From positions 1-58,107 of the forward strand of contig DAOQQF010000002.1 of NCBI GenBank assembly GCA_035333525.1: DNA of 58,107 nt, in the 5' to 3' direction. The notes under the pieces are model-generated. The model had not been told where the DNA came from. It did no database searches and was given only the letters and a program-made list of their open reading frames with translations. Positions 24,478 to 36,270 of this stretch are shown here, piece after piece; position 1 is the stretch's first letter; each line of letters begins with the position of its first letter. This stretch comes from CALMFT01 sp035333525 (GTDB taxonomy: Bacteria; Patescibacteriota; Gracilibacteria; Absconditabacterales; Absconditicoccaceae). Made by a program: the position numbers and the translations under genes.

Positions 24478-24519
24478 TCCAATAAAGACTATCCTTTATA
24501 CAGCATATCTTTAGTTCTC

Positions 24520-25437
24520 ATGCGTTTATTTTACTATTATGATAAGTATATTTATACGATTGATCTAGCATGAGGTAGCCATGAAGAGGTATTTGATAGT
24601 ATACACAATTGTTTATGATTTTTTGCATCTTGAGATACTCTCCTACTTGATGAGCATCATTTTATTTTCACTCACACTACCTACAAGTTTTATCGTAATG
24701 AACCATTTACATTAACTGACTATAAACAACTCATTCAAGAACATATCATTCATGATAAAAAAAAACAACCTGCTATTCATCAACTTATCTATCATCATAC
24801 ATATCATTGTAACATCAATGGCACTCCTCAAGATCATTATCTTGGTACTCTATGACAAATAAGTTTTGATCTTCAGTGTATTTACTCAAACACATACAGT
24901 GATTTACCTATCGACCAACTCATAGAACAAGGTGTTACTATTCGTCCATCATCTCAAGCAACTATTTCCATGATAAATCAACAACTTCCAAACAATGAAA
25001 CATATGCTATCTTATATATTTATCGTCACTCTAGTAAACTTCTGATTATCAAAAATCATCTCTTTCATCAAGCAATACCTATCAATCTTGGCAGTAATCA
25101 ACTCAAACAAATGTATCAAGAACAACAAATGAGTAAAATATATCGAGATCCCAATAAAGTCAACCCTGTTACAGAAAAGATAGTCAAAGAAACATCCGGA
25201 TTTTTTGCGAAACAACTCATAGAACGAATCAAACAACATATTGATAAAGAAGTACCTACCGTGATTGTATGAGAGTTAATTGATAATCATTTTATTATGG
25301 ATGAACTCAAATCTTACTATAGCAAGTTATTATGAGGCTATATTATCCCCTATACACTATGAAACTATACCACAGACAGTGTTATGCCGATAGATGTAAT
25401 GACCTACATGTCCACTATCTCTTGAAATAAACAATAA
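24520..25437 (+). CDS. Hypothetical protein with possible actin-like (PilM/FtsA-type) fold
   Basis: 305 aa with TGA as Gly; begins MRLFYYYDKYIYTIDLAGGS. The layout hints at an actin-like ATPase: a first strand-turn near the start (IYTIDLAGG), a second at residues about 165-190 (YAILYIYRHSSKLLIIKN followed by QAIPINLG, like the vvDxGxxxT..xxxxG..xxxxxiPxGG pattern), and a late adenosine-type loop (PTVIVGELIDNHFIMDEL, LGGYIIPYTLGNY). Key acidic residues are not clearly conserved, so this is only an inference. It lies between the secreted 208-aa protein and the DUF4389 gene, all on one strand. Confidence 0.7.
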
Positions 25438-25449
25438 TCAGACTATAAT
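25434..25449 (+). promoter_or_regulatory. Extended -10 promoter shared with 50200
   Basis: The 14-mer AATCAGACTATAAT, preceded by AT or GATA-like bases, occurs 65 bp before the DUF4389 gene and again at about 50202-50215 before the 667-aa gene. TATAAT fits a -10 box; no good -35 box accompanies it. Confidence 0.45.
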
Positions 25450-25503
25450 ATCACATCTCTATCATATAGTTATCATCTTTATTTATTTTATATCTTTTGT
25501 ATT

Positions 25504-26073
25504 ATGACAGCTCTCAAAAAAACTACCACAAAAACAACATGATCACCAAAACAAACAGTTACCAAACAACTACATCATGCTTCAGATGAACTTGAAGCAA
25601 AAATTGATCATGCTGCAGAACTCATCGAAGACAAAATGGATGAATATGCTTCCAAAATCACTAAATCAATTGACCCAAAAGTAAATCAAAAAGCACATGA
25701 TGTTGCTAATAAAATCGATGGCGTAGCCAACAAGGTAGAAGGAGTAGTTAATGAGATTGGTTCATTTATACCAAATGCAGATGAATCAGATGCCGATGCT
25801 AGTACCGTAAGTATTGAATTTACTTATACAGAAAAAGTGTCTCGTTTATTTATATTCAGACTATTGTGGCTTATTATCCAATGACCAATTATGTATATTC
25901 GAGGTATATGGTTTACTATTATATGGATTTTACAACTACTTCATATGTTGGTCATGGGACAAAGAGAGCGTTCATTATGGAACAAAACTACAAGATATGT
26001 TAGACACGCAACCAAACGATATGGTTATATCTTATGAATGACAGACAGACTACCAAAAATTATTGAAGATTAA
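25504..26073 (+). CDS. DUF4389 membrane protein with helical N-terminal region
   Basis: 189 aa. Residues 1-90 are charged and helical with heptad-like repeats (VNQKAHDVANKIDGVANKVE), resembling apolipoprotein-like amphipathic helices. Residues about 115-189 have two membrane segments (FRLLWLIIQGPIMYI, FTIIWILQLLHMLVM) and end GYILGMTDRLPKIIED. The pattern of two membrane helices, a GxR turn, a basic helix and a final LTDxxP is DUF4389. Function unknown. Ends at a bidirectional terminator. Confidence 0.8.
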
Positions 26074-26119
26074 ACAATCTCATACCTTAATTAGTATTAA
26101 TATCCAATTACAACAAAAC

Positions 26120-26151
26120 AAAAAATCACTTTTAATAAAAGTGATTTTTTT
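26120..26151. terminator. Bidirectional terminator between DUF4389 gene and secD
   Basis: AAAAAATCACTTTT - AAT - AAAAGTGATTTTTT, a perfect stem with U-tracts in both directions. Confidence 0.85.
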
Positions 26152-26169
26152 ATAGAACATGTATCTCGT

Positions 26170-28269
26170 CTATAATTTATGTTGTTTTATTAACATAATT
26201 TTAATCAATGGAACAGATATAATGAGCAATATTACAATATTAAGCGTCATGACTACTCCAAATCATTGAAAGAGATCAGAACCCAATAAAACAAGCAATA
26301 CTCAAATTGCAAGCGTACTCATTTGACCACCAAATATAGCTGGTCGCGCTCTCTCATATGCTTCATATACAGCATGTTCTCATGATCTTCATTTATCCTG
26401 TTCTTCACGAAGTCTTTCATAAATCAAAATAGCAGCATCTACACCCATACCAATATTGAGGATAATTGCAGCCATACCAGATAGACTGAGTGCATATCAT
26501 ACCAACTTCAAGATTGCAATTAATACAATAATAAAACTCACAAGTGCAATAATTGAAATAAATGCTTTTTTAGTACCATATCTTCGAGCCATCAACAAGA
26601 AAATAAGTATAAATGACAATAATGTAGCTCGTAAAGCTCATTTCCAGGCATTTTCTCATAAAGTAGCACTAACTTTACTTTCATTGACTTGAATAAGTTT
26701 AGCAGGCAGCGCTCACTCATTCAGACTATCAGCTAATTCTTTGGCTCCAGCTAAATCAAAACTACCATTAATAATAGCACTTCATCAACAAATCTTATCT
26801 TGAATAGTTGGAGCTGTAGCCAATACTCCTCATACAAAGATAGCCATTTGTTTTTGAATATTTGATTGTGTGATGTTACAAAAAATATCCTTACCAGTAT
26901 CGTCTAGATCCACCTGAACTGCAGGTCTACCAACTTGATCTCTTGAGACAGAAGCGAATTTAAAATAAGCACCATTAAGTACTCTATTTTGAGAATCTTT
27001 TGCGGCAATCCACATATTCTGATCACGAACAAAAATAACTTCCATATTATATGTATCATTAGCCAATAGATCAGCAATAAAAGATGAAGCAAGCTCCTTG
27101 GTGGTAACATTGGTTAAGAGTATCGATCTATAAAGTGATTGTGATAGTTCTTTTTTATCATAGATTTTAACAATAAGCGTTTGTCATCATGTTGTATATA
27201 TCTTTGCTGTCTTTGGTGTTAGTTCTCACAATTGATCCAAAAGTGGAAGTTGGGCAGATGATGCTCGTTTTTTGTCTACAAGTGGAAGAAATCATTTTTT
27301 AACTACATCTTCATCAAATGAAACACTTTCTCCTGATGCTATAGATCATGTTGTAGAAGGAGCATATACATCGACTTGATAAGCAATTTGTCATGAAAAT
27401 GGATCTCAAAGATCAAAGAGAATTGTTTTTGTTTTCTGATTATAATATATACCATTAGATAATTGTTCTCATTCCATAGATATTTTTTTGAAATCAAAGT
27501 TATCAGATCAACTAAATCACTTAGTGGTTGCTTTTGTAAATAACTCCTGATCTGAAAGTTGTCTTTGAGTTTGTCATGAAACCTTACCAAGAGATTTGAT
27601 AATATAAAATCAATTTACATCTACACTTCCACTCACCAAAGGATCGGCGTTTTGAAGGAGTCCTTTTACTAATGTTTTTGAGACCTCCCCTGATGCTAAT
27701 GATCAGATAAGCTCTGTTGATGATGATAGTCCCATAGGCAATTGTTCTTTTTGAGCGCCAGTTATGAGAAAATAATAAACATCATTACTACCCTGACTAC
27801 CTATTTGACTCATTGTGGTAGGATCTTTTATTGATTGCGCAAGTAAATCAGTAGCAAGTTTTTTTCTCTGCTCTTCTTGTTGCAACCCAGTTAATGAATT
27901 TGGTAATGCAAATTCTAACTCAACAGTCTTACCGATAATATCTCTTGCTTTGTTTAGATCATCAATACCCCCTATTCTAACAACAATATAATCATCACCA
28001 GCAGCCTTTTGAGGTTTAACTTCTGCATCTCATACGCCCAAACCATTTACTCTTTTGCGAATATTTGCAATAATAATATCTTTTGCTCTTTGAGTCACAT
28101 CAGCAAATTCAGTTTGATTAGTATATAGTTCCCTATATTTTGAAAAATCAATTTTATACAAAAACTCTACTCATCAAGCAATATCAATTCCTTTGGTAAA
28201 TTTTCATACAAATAACATAATCAATACTGATAGTGCTACCACAATCCATCTCCAATGTTGTTTCATCAT
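26170..28269 (-). CDS. secD: Protein translocase subunit SecD
   Basis: 699 aa. SecD uses the proton gradient to help pull exported proteins out of SecYEG. N-terminal membrane helix HWRWIVVALSVLIMLFV is followed by FTKGIDIAGGVEFLYKI, equal to the conserved GLDLxGGxxL motif. The periplasmic-type P1 domain holds DDYIVVRIGGIDDLNKARDI. The membrane half begins after FDLAGAKELADSLNEGALP and contains the D4-type motif GMGVDAAILIYERLREEQ. It ends LLISVPLIKIMLIKQHKL. A SecF gene is not in the window. Slightly longer than usual because of an enlarged extracellular domain. Start chosen at the first of two adjacent ATGs. Confidence 0.93.
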
Positions 28270-28378
28270 AATACACAAATGATAAATTAAAAAAGATGCT
28301 TTTATATACGGAAAAGTGAACTCTTTTCAACCAATAAGCTCATCAAAACAATCAAATAGTTGACATTTTTAATCAATA

Positions 28379-29833
28379 CTATTTCATAGTTCTTCCTCGT
28401 TCAGTTCCAATAAGTAAGGTTGTATTGATTCACGTATCAACACCTCCAGAGAAAAAAGATAATCCCTCATCTGAGTCAATAATACGAATAGGTCAACTAT
28501 CAAGTATATCTTCCAAAAATGCGGTATATGCAACCTTTGTTTTGGTAGCTAATCATCAACTCCAAAAAACAATCATAGTTTGTTCATGTTTAATAGGATT
28601 ATTTCAAATATATTCAACATAAGCTCAGTTTCTCACCAATTCGACTCATAATTTTGAAGCAAAACCAGCAATTGATCACGATATGCTGTTTTTATCTATA
28701 CCATTATATACTCATAAAGAGATATGCTGAAAATCACCAAATGGATAACCAATAATACGATGAACAAATGAAAACAAGCGTTTGTAGTTTGAAATTGATG
28801 TTGAAGTTGCTCATAGAGGGAGTAGCACCGCTGCTCAACCAAATTGTTCCCTAGGGGGAGAGTATAAAATACAACCATGTTTCATCTGATTAATATTTTC
28901 CGGACAGTCTGACTGAAATACAACTGAATTGATATTATTTACACGACCGATGTAACGTGCATATTGAGTAATATCGCCCAACGTTACATTTGTTATAACC
29001 ATAGAACCAAAAGTTTTATAAAGAGATTTAATATTAGTAAGAGATGAGAATGAAAAAAGTTTATTCATCAATGACTTAATAATTATTTGTTGTCTACGAC
29101 TACGATCAAAATCAGATGTACTATGTCTTGATCTTGCATAATTGAGTGCAGTATTACCATTCATAAGTTGCTTTCCAGCATCAATATGAAGTGTACCATA
29201 GTTAAAGTCATCAATAGGAAAACTAGTATCGTATAACTCCTCTGGGACTTCTACCTGTATTCATCAAAGTTGATCAATAAGTTTTTCAAATCAACCAAAA
29301 TCAATCATAGCATAGTATGGTATATCTTGTCATATAAGATTACCCACTTTTTGAGATAAAATAGATAATGATTGCTCCAAAGAATGATCCTTTTGAGTCA
29401 TATAATAATCCAAAATACTATTTATTCTGCCATAATATCATTTATCAATAGATAAATACAGATCTCTAGGTAATGAAATGAGATTAACTTGTTTAGTACG
29501 AGGATTATACGATGCTATAATCAGAGTATCAGTATTATAAGCACCACGATGTCATTTTCAACCAACTCACACAATCAATGTATTAATAATACGAGAAGAG
29601 GACGCTGTTGAAGAATATGATCATGTTCATAAGTTGTTTTTATTTGATGTACTTAAACCCAAAGATGTTCACAATCATGTGGTTGAAAAATAACTTATAC
29701 TACGTATAATTCACCATGTGCACACTCATCAGATTAAAAACATCCCAATAAATAATCACAAATGTTTTATTCAAGATCCAAGATGACTCCAAAATAACGA
29801 TGATCCAATAATTTTTTTTGATTCAAATGACAT
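28379..29833 (-). CDS. LytR-CpsA-Psr (LCP) family cell-wall ligase
   Basis: 484 aa. LCP proteins transfer undecaprenyl-linked glycopolymers to peptidoglycan. A membrane anchor (GLFIGMFLIGGVCTWGIIRS) precedes the LCP core: NTLIVGVGGKGHRGAYNTDT, then NLISLPRDLYLSI with the catalytic arginine of the SxPRD motif, and later LNYARSRHSTSDFDRSRRQQ, the family's R-R...DxxRxxRQQ signature. An extra C-terminal domain (about residues 330-484) resembles the LytR_C type. The sequence 5' to the start carries a partial MITE-A copy. Confidence 0.95.
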
Positions 29834-29863
29834 AATACAAATTAATGATTATAAATTACTTCA

Positions 29864-29913
29864 GGAATCTTTTTCAATCAGTACTATATAACGAAATGTT
29901 ATGATTACGACAT
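29864..29913 (+). repeat. Partial MITE-A-like copy (first 50 bp)
   Basis: Aligns without gaps with the first 50 bp of the element at 52503 (about 41 of 50 identical by my count), starting GGAATCTT and ending in TTATGATTACGACAT. The hairpin (ATAAC/GTTAT) is kept though its sequence differs. The remaining 125 bp are not recognisable. It lies 31 bp upstream of the LCP gene start. Confidence 0.6.
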
Positions 29914-29995
29914 AAAGTAGTTTTACACACATTGGTTGTTTTTTTTCTCTCAATTTACTTGATAGATAATTTTTTATCTCTTAAATTCAAAAGAA

Positions 29996-30019
29996 AACCA
30001 CTTTCTATGAAAGTGGTTG
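29996..30019. terminator. Terminator after the Cys-rich protein gene
   Basis: AACCACTTTC - TAT - GAAAGTGGTT is a perfect 10-bp stem with T-rich sequence on the minus-strand side. Confidence 0.75.
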
Positions 30020-30042
30020 TTTCTTACCTATTTTTTATTCTT

Positions 30043-31980
30043 TTATCCATTTGATAAAGAGGGAGCATTACAAGCAGTATTTGTTGCTTCTGGATGATTC
30101 AAGAGATTTCACTCCATAGTACCATTGTTACATTTTGCTGAGTACCAACTACATTCTGATCTACCTTCCAAAGGATCTCAAATAATTTTTGGAGCAGTTG
30201 CTCTGGTAACTGTTGCTCCATGAGCAATAGTACTACCTTGATAGTTACAATCAGCAGGTGCCAATGTTCTACATGATTGATAGACATACGAACCAGCAAG
30301 TGTACCATTAGTACACGATCTTGTTTGACTAGGACATGGTTTGCCATAAGGGGTTGTATCTGTCTGATAAGCAACAACTGATCATCCATGAGCTACAGTC
30401 GATCACCAAGGAGCTATACAAGAGTTTGGCTCTCATACAATACATTTTTCATACTCATACGATCAACCCAACACTCAATCATTACATACTCTTGTTTGTG
30501 GTTTACAGGTTGTCCCATAAGATGGACTTCCATTTACAAATGCAGTAATACTTTGACCATGAGGCACTGAGGTTCATCGTGGAGATCTACAATCTTTAGG
30601 TGTTCATTTGGTACACGATCTCCAAATTTTTACACTATTACCAATGGGTTGAATAGTTCCATATTGACAGGTAACAGTTACTTTATTTACTTTACCATCA
30701 ACCTCTCCATCACAACTATCAAATCGTCAAACACTATTTTTAAAGTATCATACTCATTGTCGACCATGATCCAAAACTGCCGATTCTCATACATAAGGAC
30801 TAGGACATCTAGCTGGTCCGGAAGTTACTGCTTTTGGCGCAGATCAACAAGATAAATAGATATAAGCTGAATCACCATCTAATGTACCATCATTACAAGT
30901 TCTTGTTTGAGAATCACACGTCCATTTACCATTACTATATTTTCATTTATTATACAATTCTCTACTAGAATCATGGTATACAGTCACATTTGTTTCATCA
31001 ATAACACAATTGTCTGGTCACTCAATTTTACAAGTAGAATACTTGAATGGCTCAATATATTCAATCTTACCGTCTATACAGGTGTGAGTTCTAGAAACAC
31101 ATTCTTCTGCAAATCTTACAACCTTTTCTTCAAAAGAAATAAACTTTTCACCATGTTTAATACTTTCTCACCAAGGAGTCGTACAAGATGGTTTAGATGA
31201 ATCAATAGTTATTTTTCATTCTGCTTCTGGCTTTAATTCACCATTAGTGCTAAATATTTCAGGATTTTGTTTCATATAATCAGTAGTAAATGATCATTTG
31301 AAATCGCATTTAACCATAGTATGAGTTGGAAAATTACTAATCCATGTTCACTTTGCATTACAAAATTCTTCAATATGTCTACACTCTTCATCTGAAGCAA
31401 TTTCATTCTTGAGGAATCTAATTCTCGTAGATCCAACAGGAACTTCGGTTCAATCATCATCTTTACAAGGAGTGAGTGCAACATCTGTTCTATCGATAAC
31501 TTTACATTCCAAAAATTTATATTCTGATTTTTCAGACGGATCAGTGGATCATTGAGGTGCAAAATTACCATTGACACATATTTTTTCTATTGACTCACAA
31601 GTGGGTTTAGTATTTGTTGTGGTTTTTTCAGTAACTTTATAAAACGTGAGTTTAGAACCATCTTTTCTTGCTTCTCATTCTGGATCCATACATTCAGTTT
31701 TAAGTGGCTGTGATTCAATACAAACAAAAGAACCATCAGGTTGTTTTTCAGGATTAAGAGTACCTTCACATAATATAGTTTCAACACCTCATGGTAAAAT
31801 TAATTCAGATCATGTTGCTGTTCAAGTAGCACTTGAGGGTTCAACTACAGCAGAGTTATTGGATCCAAAGATACCATCAAGTCAAGGAATTTTAACATCA
31901 ACTAATCAAGCATAATTGAGAGCAACAATACCTCATCCAAACATTGCGACAAAAAGCAAAAGATTTTTGAGAAAGTTCAT
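30043..31980 (-). CDS. Secreted Cys-rich repeat protein (645 aa)
   Basis: N-terminal hydrophobic segment MNFLKNLLLFVAMFGGGIVA is a signal peptide or anchor. The rest consists of repeating units of about 50-60 residues containing C..PWG..V.HG..V.AY......YG..C..QTR.C.NG.L.GSY.Y..C; clear examples are IAPWGSTVAHGGSVVAYQ with PSQTRSCTNGTLAGSYVYQS, and RSPRGTSVPHGQSITAF. Pairs of cysteines suggest disulfides outside the cell. Similar units occur in large surface proteins of Candidate Phyla. It is transcribed toward the LCP gene but ends at a terminator. Function is probably structural or adhesive. Confidence 0.85.
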
Positions 31981-32130
31981 CGTAAATAATAAAAATAAAC
32001 AAATAAATAAAATAACATAAGAATGAGTAGGTATTCAAGACGTTCTATAGAATGTTCATATGTATAGTATATAGGTGAAGTATGTAGTGTTTTTATCTCT
32101 CAGTACAAGTGGTAGTACGACAATATACGC

Positions 32131-32197
32131 TTATTGTTACATAAATAAATTGACTTTAATATTTATATTATATTTTATTATTGTTACAATAAATAAA
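32131..32197. promoter_or_regulatory. Direct repeats upstream of the Cys-rich gene
   Basis: TTATTGTTACATAAATAAAT (32131-32150) and the same sequence with one extra A (32177-32197) are 46 bp apart from start to start; the second includes the palindrome TTATTGTTACAATAA. They lie 150-215 bp upstream of the Cys-rich gene start, in a 238-bp region otherwise without genes. An operator is possible. Confidence 0.3.
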
Positions 32198-32218
32198 TAT
32201 CTCGATAATATATCAATA

Positions 32219-33313
32219 CTAATCAATCTGTTTCTTTTCTTTTTTTAATAGTTCAAAAGGAATTTTTTTTATCCAATAAAGATATATATGAACGACAAAA
32301 AAGAGCACCACTAGTCGCACAAAAAGAATAAGCTTATCGATACTTCATTCACCTAACATGATTAACAACAAAAACATAGTTAGTGTAAAAAATCGCACAG
32401 GCCATCTCACCTCTGATCTTGTAAATCATAATCTCATGAGTCTATGATGTAAATGAGTATAATCACCCTTCATGGGGTTTTTTTTCATAATCAGAATACG
32501 ATTAATAAATACTCGAATACTATCACAAATAGGTAGAAAAAAGACAAGTAACATGGTGCCTACTTTTGCTCATCACAAAAGAGATAATGCTCAAAGTAAA
32601 AATCAAATAAAACTCATACCAACATCTCTCAATACTCCTGAGGGTTTAAATTCAATAAGAGTATATACAAAACAACTAATACTCATTAAAATACATAAAG
32701 CAACAATACCATTCATCAGTGTAAGATCTGATCATACGACAGTATAAATAGTTAAAACCACATTTGATACAATAAATGCAACCGCTGAGAAACCAATACT
32801 ACTTACACCAGCAGTCATGGCGTGAGATCCATCAAAAAAATTGATCATATTGATACATCATACAATCCAACCTATTGAAAATACAAATCATAACCAAGGA
32901 TGTAGTTCATATCAAAAGAGTGTAATGTTGGTATGTATTCAGCTTATCCCTATATAAATCACGACTGCACTAATTTGTACCAATAATCTATAGATTGGAC
33001 GAATTCATGTCATATCTCACCTCCAATCAATGATATCATTAATAAAATTAAATACACCATATCATGTTGCTATGATGAGTAACCATTTAATGAGTGGAAT
33101 ATCAAGTAGTCATGGTATAGCTATTATGAGCCCAATTCGCAGTCACATAATCAAAAAAATACCTTGAAAATTAGGTACTTTGAATGTTCTCATAGGTATC
33201 CGATCATGTCATGGTCTATCCAAAATTCATCGATAACGAAACAGAGCAAGTCATACTATTGCCACAAGAGTTACTATAATTGTATATAAATAATAATGAT
33301 CAAAGATAGCCAT
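32219..33313 (-). CDS. WecA/TagO/MraY-type undecaprenyl-phosphate sugar-1-phosphate transferase
   Basis: 364 aa, about 10 membrane helices. These enzymes load a sugar-1-phosphate on undecaprenyl phosphate at the inner face of the membrane. Motifs: FINDIIDWRGDMTGIRP near residue 95 in place of DDxxD(x)nR; INMINFFDGSHAMTAGVS near residue 165, the NxxNxxDGxxGL motif; and KGDYTHLHHRLMRLG near residue 290, the HHxHH-like loop typical of WecA/TagO rather than MraY. It ends a three-gene set with ybaB and rlmH (gaps 39 and 13 bp). Confidence 0.85.
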
Positions 33314-33326
33314 AATATGTAATTAT

Positions 33327-33785
33327 CTAATAATGATATGATTGATTAGACAAAACTTGTAAAGATCTATAGATCTGTTCCAAAACAATAAGTTTCACAA
33401 GTCCATGAGGCATAGTGTGTGTTCAAAGTCATAATTGAAGATCAACTAATGATAATAATGATGATTCATCGAGTCCATATGGTCATCAAATAATAAATAC
33501 AACATCTTGAGAGTTATTTTGAGATTGTTTTATAAGAGTAACCCATCATGAAGTATCAAAGCTTTTTCAGTCTTTAGAAAGTAATACCTTGAAATATGAT
33601 ACATATTTTCACTGCAAAAACTCTACAATGTAATTTGTTTCCTGTTTTATTATTTCACCTGGAGAGTCTTTTTTACTTGGTTTAAGCGCATGTATAAACA
33701 CAGATTTTCATAATCTTTTTAGGTATTCTTTGATAGGTGTGTCAAAATGTTTATCGCCATCAGATATAATCAAAAGAGCTATCAT
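33327..33785 (-). CDS. rlmH: 23S rRNA (pseudouridine1915-N3)-methyltransferase
   Basis: 152 aa, family size. RlmH is a SPOUT methyltransferase acting on helix 69 of 23S rRNA in assembled ribosomes. The knotted SAM site is seen in QDVVFIIGGPYGLDES (two TGA-coded glycines) and the C-terminal signature MPHGLVKLIVLEQIYRSLQV with final NQSYHY. By my count 8 of 12 glycines use TGA. Start is the first ATG after an in-frame TAA. Confidence 0.95.
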
Positions 33786-33824
33786 ACTATCAACATATTA
33801 GCAAACAAAGTATCAATCTTAAAT

Positions 33825-34172
33825 CTATGATAATCATGGTATTTTAGGCATTCATCAACCCATCATACCTCACAACATATCTTGAGGATCGAATCATAAA
33901 ATCTCTTTGGTTTTTTCCATTGAGAGTTGTTGAGCCTTAGTTTTTGCTTTTTTGTATGCTGTCATAAATGCTTTTTCAAGTTTTTCTTTATGATCTACGG
34001 ACAATAACTCTACATCCTCTACCTGAACATCAGTAATATCCATCTCTCATGACATATCGATCAAAACACCATCTTCTCTTGCTCTAATAATGAGATTTTT
34101 GAGGGCTTCTTGGAGTTTTTTGTACTTATCATAGAGTTCTTTGAGTTGCCCCATTTGACCAAACATAGACAT
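33825..34172 (-). CDS. ybaB: YbaB/EbfC-family DNA-binding protein
   Basis: 115 aa. Begins MSMFGQMGQLKELYDKYKKL, the coiled N-terminal helix of the family, followed by a beta-sheet (GVLIDMSGEMDITDVQVED) and a C-terminal helix. Members are nucleoid-associated and often lie by recR/dnaX, not here. A Gly/Met-rich tail (DMLGGMMGGGMPKIPG) uses many TGA codons. First gene of the set with rlmH. Confidence 0.88.
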
Positions 34173-34372
34173 GATAACAATAACAATAAAAAATAAAAGA
34201 TAATCAGAACATAATTATCATGACAAAGAAGGCAAGAAGAATAAGATTATTATCAGTCATAATCTATTGACTAGTTTATAAAGTTAACTATTATTATCAA
34301 GTTCTTGTTCAACCGAATTAATAAACTTCAATGAATTTCCATTTTCTTTTATCATCTCTATTGTAGTATATC

Positions 34373-34783
34373 ATGAGTAGCACTAAGACAGCCAATAACA
34401 ACAAGATATGATTATTAACTCCTCTCGAGGAAGCAAAAATGATTGTTGCATCTGTGAATGGATCCAATGGCGTTAACAATATACAACTATTACTTGATCA
34501 AATTATCAAGACACCAATCATCAGTTATACACTAAGAGTTCAGTTTGAACAGATATTTCAAACATATTGTCACTGATTCACAAATGCCAAATTAAAATCA
34601 CACGATATCATTATGAAATTACTTTCTGAAAATAACATTGATCAAGATAAAATTTTCAAAACAACAAGAGTATTGAATCATTCACTTCAAACCATACTAA
34701 TAACAAATCCAATTTATATCAAACAGATTGGGAAACTACTTTTTGATGATTTTAATGAGAAAGATTTTGATCAAACAATATAA
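34373..34783 (+). CDS. Hypothetical cytosolic protein (136 aa)
   Basis: Starts MSSTKTANNNKIGLLTPLEE and is largely helical (AKMIVASVNGSNGVNNIQLL, KIFKTTRVLNHSLQTILITN); two TGAs are read as Gly. No signal peptide or membrane segment. Convergent with the FemAB gene, 4 bp between stops. Unknown family. Confidence 0.7.
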
Positions 34784-34787
34784 AAGT

Positions 34788-35858
34788 CTATTTTTTGAAT
34801 GCACTCATAATCTTCATACTATACAAATATATTCTACCTATCCATGAAACAGGATAGTCAAAGCTTCCTACAAATTCATACTTTGTTCCACCAAAGCCAA
34901 GTTTAAACTGAGTAACATGAGCAAGCCAATCGTTATGAGCTCATATTCTCGATGCTCCCAATAAATCATAGTATCTAAAACCTGCTTCTTGTGCAGATTG
35001 TATAATTTTTCGATGTAATCGTTGACTTAAACCACTATTTCCAAATCTACGATCATTAGCACCATAAAGATATATGAGTCATAAATTATTACTTATACAA
35101 AGAGCTCAGCTTATACAATATCATGCTTGATCATAGATACCATATAAATGAAATATGTTATTATGGGTTATGGCTTTTTTAATGATATTCTGCCACATAT
35201 TTGGAGTAATTGCCCCAAATCATTTAGTCGATGCTGTTTGAGTATAAGTTTTATAAAATGATTCAAAATCTTCTTGATTATTAGATTTTCTGAATATAAG
35301 ATGGTTTTTAGAAATCACTATTTCTGCTTTTTTTATTTTTTCTTTGGTGTTTTTACCACATTCATGTAATAGATTATTAATTGATTGACCCAAATCGATC
35401 ACAATTGTTGATTCTGGTAAGTTGTACTTAATAGATGGGGTCAGGCCATAACTCAATAATTGTTGAGAGATTATTTCATAAGTTTTATAAAATGATTGTT
35501 GATATTCTATCGGATTAGCCTTATAAAACGGTATAGGATAGGAAATAATGACATGCGAACAACCTCGTTGAAGATATAATGGAATATAAGATATTGATCA
35601 ATAATATATCCTTGCTTGAGTTTGAATAGACTGTACCAACAACATTCGTTGTTCCTTAGAAGTAATAAGCTGACTATCTCATAGTATTTGAAACCACACA
35701 ATAGTTACAATTCATATTTTTTTTTCTTTACAAATAATCTGTAACGAAGCTCACATCCAATCAATAGTAAAGGTAGGTTTTTGAAAAACAAAAGTGTTAC
35801 AGGTTCTCCACACTGATGATTGATAAAATTGTGAAATAGTATTACTGACAGTGTTCAT
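34788..35858 (-). CDS. FemAB-family peptidoglycan aminoacyl transferase
   Basis: 356 aa. FemX/A/B enzymes add amino acids from aminoacyl-tRNA to the lipid II stem peptide. The N-terminal GNAT-like domain includes WRTCNTFVFQKPTFTIDWMG; the first half ends with PSIKYNLPESTIVIDLGQSI then NTKEKIKKAE, matching the T..xDL......L...m....R..I.kA motif. The C-terminal domain holds NNLWLIYLYGANDRRFGNSG and AGFRYYDLLGASR. Its start overlaps the upstream membrane gene by 17 bp, so the two are co-transcribed. Confidence 0.92.
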
Positions 35859-36246
35859 GACAACAGTGATGATGAGTATCAAAGTATGAGTTAATAAGTA
35901 TCACTCATATAAGTATAACGATTAATTCTATCCATTCGATATGAATATGATCTCATGCTATAAATGATATAAGTACATGGATAATAATATAATCAAATAC
36001 GAGATAAAGACATATATCCTTGATAATTTTGGTAAAAGAAAATCATCTGATACGAGCTAGTCACCATTTAGATCTCATGACAACATAAAAACACAACCCA
36101 AAGAGTGATAATAGAAGATGCAATGAAATTATTATCATTTCAGAACGATCAAATAGTGTTCACTCCCACAAATGAAATACTCAAATAACAAGTATCTCCC
36201 AAACTACAAGGGCAAGACAACGATTAGCAATTGTAACTGATAACAT
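35842..36246 (-). CDS. Small membrane protein upstream of the FemAB gene (134 aa)
   Basis: Four hydrophobic stretches: near the N-terminus (LALVVWEILVIGVFHLW), MIIISLHLLLSLFGLCFYVV, DYIIIHVLISFIA, and IELIVILIGVILI. Ends with a His/Cys-rich tail DTHHHCCHEHC, which could bind metal. Starts at 36246, just inside the MITE-A1 flank (element begins 36271). No family recognised. Confidence 0.75.
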
Positions 36247-36270
36247 AACAGTCGTAACAAAATAAATTAT

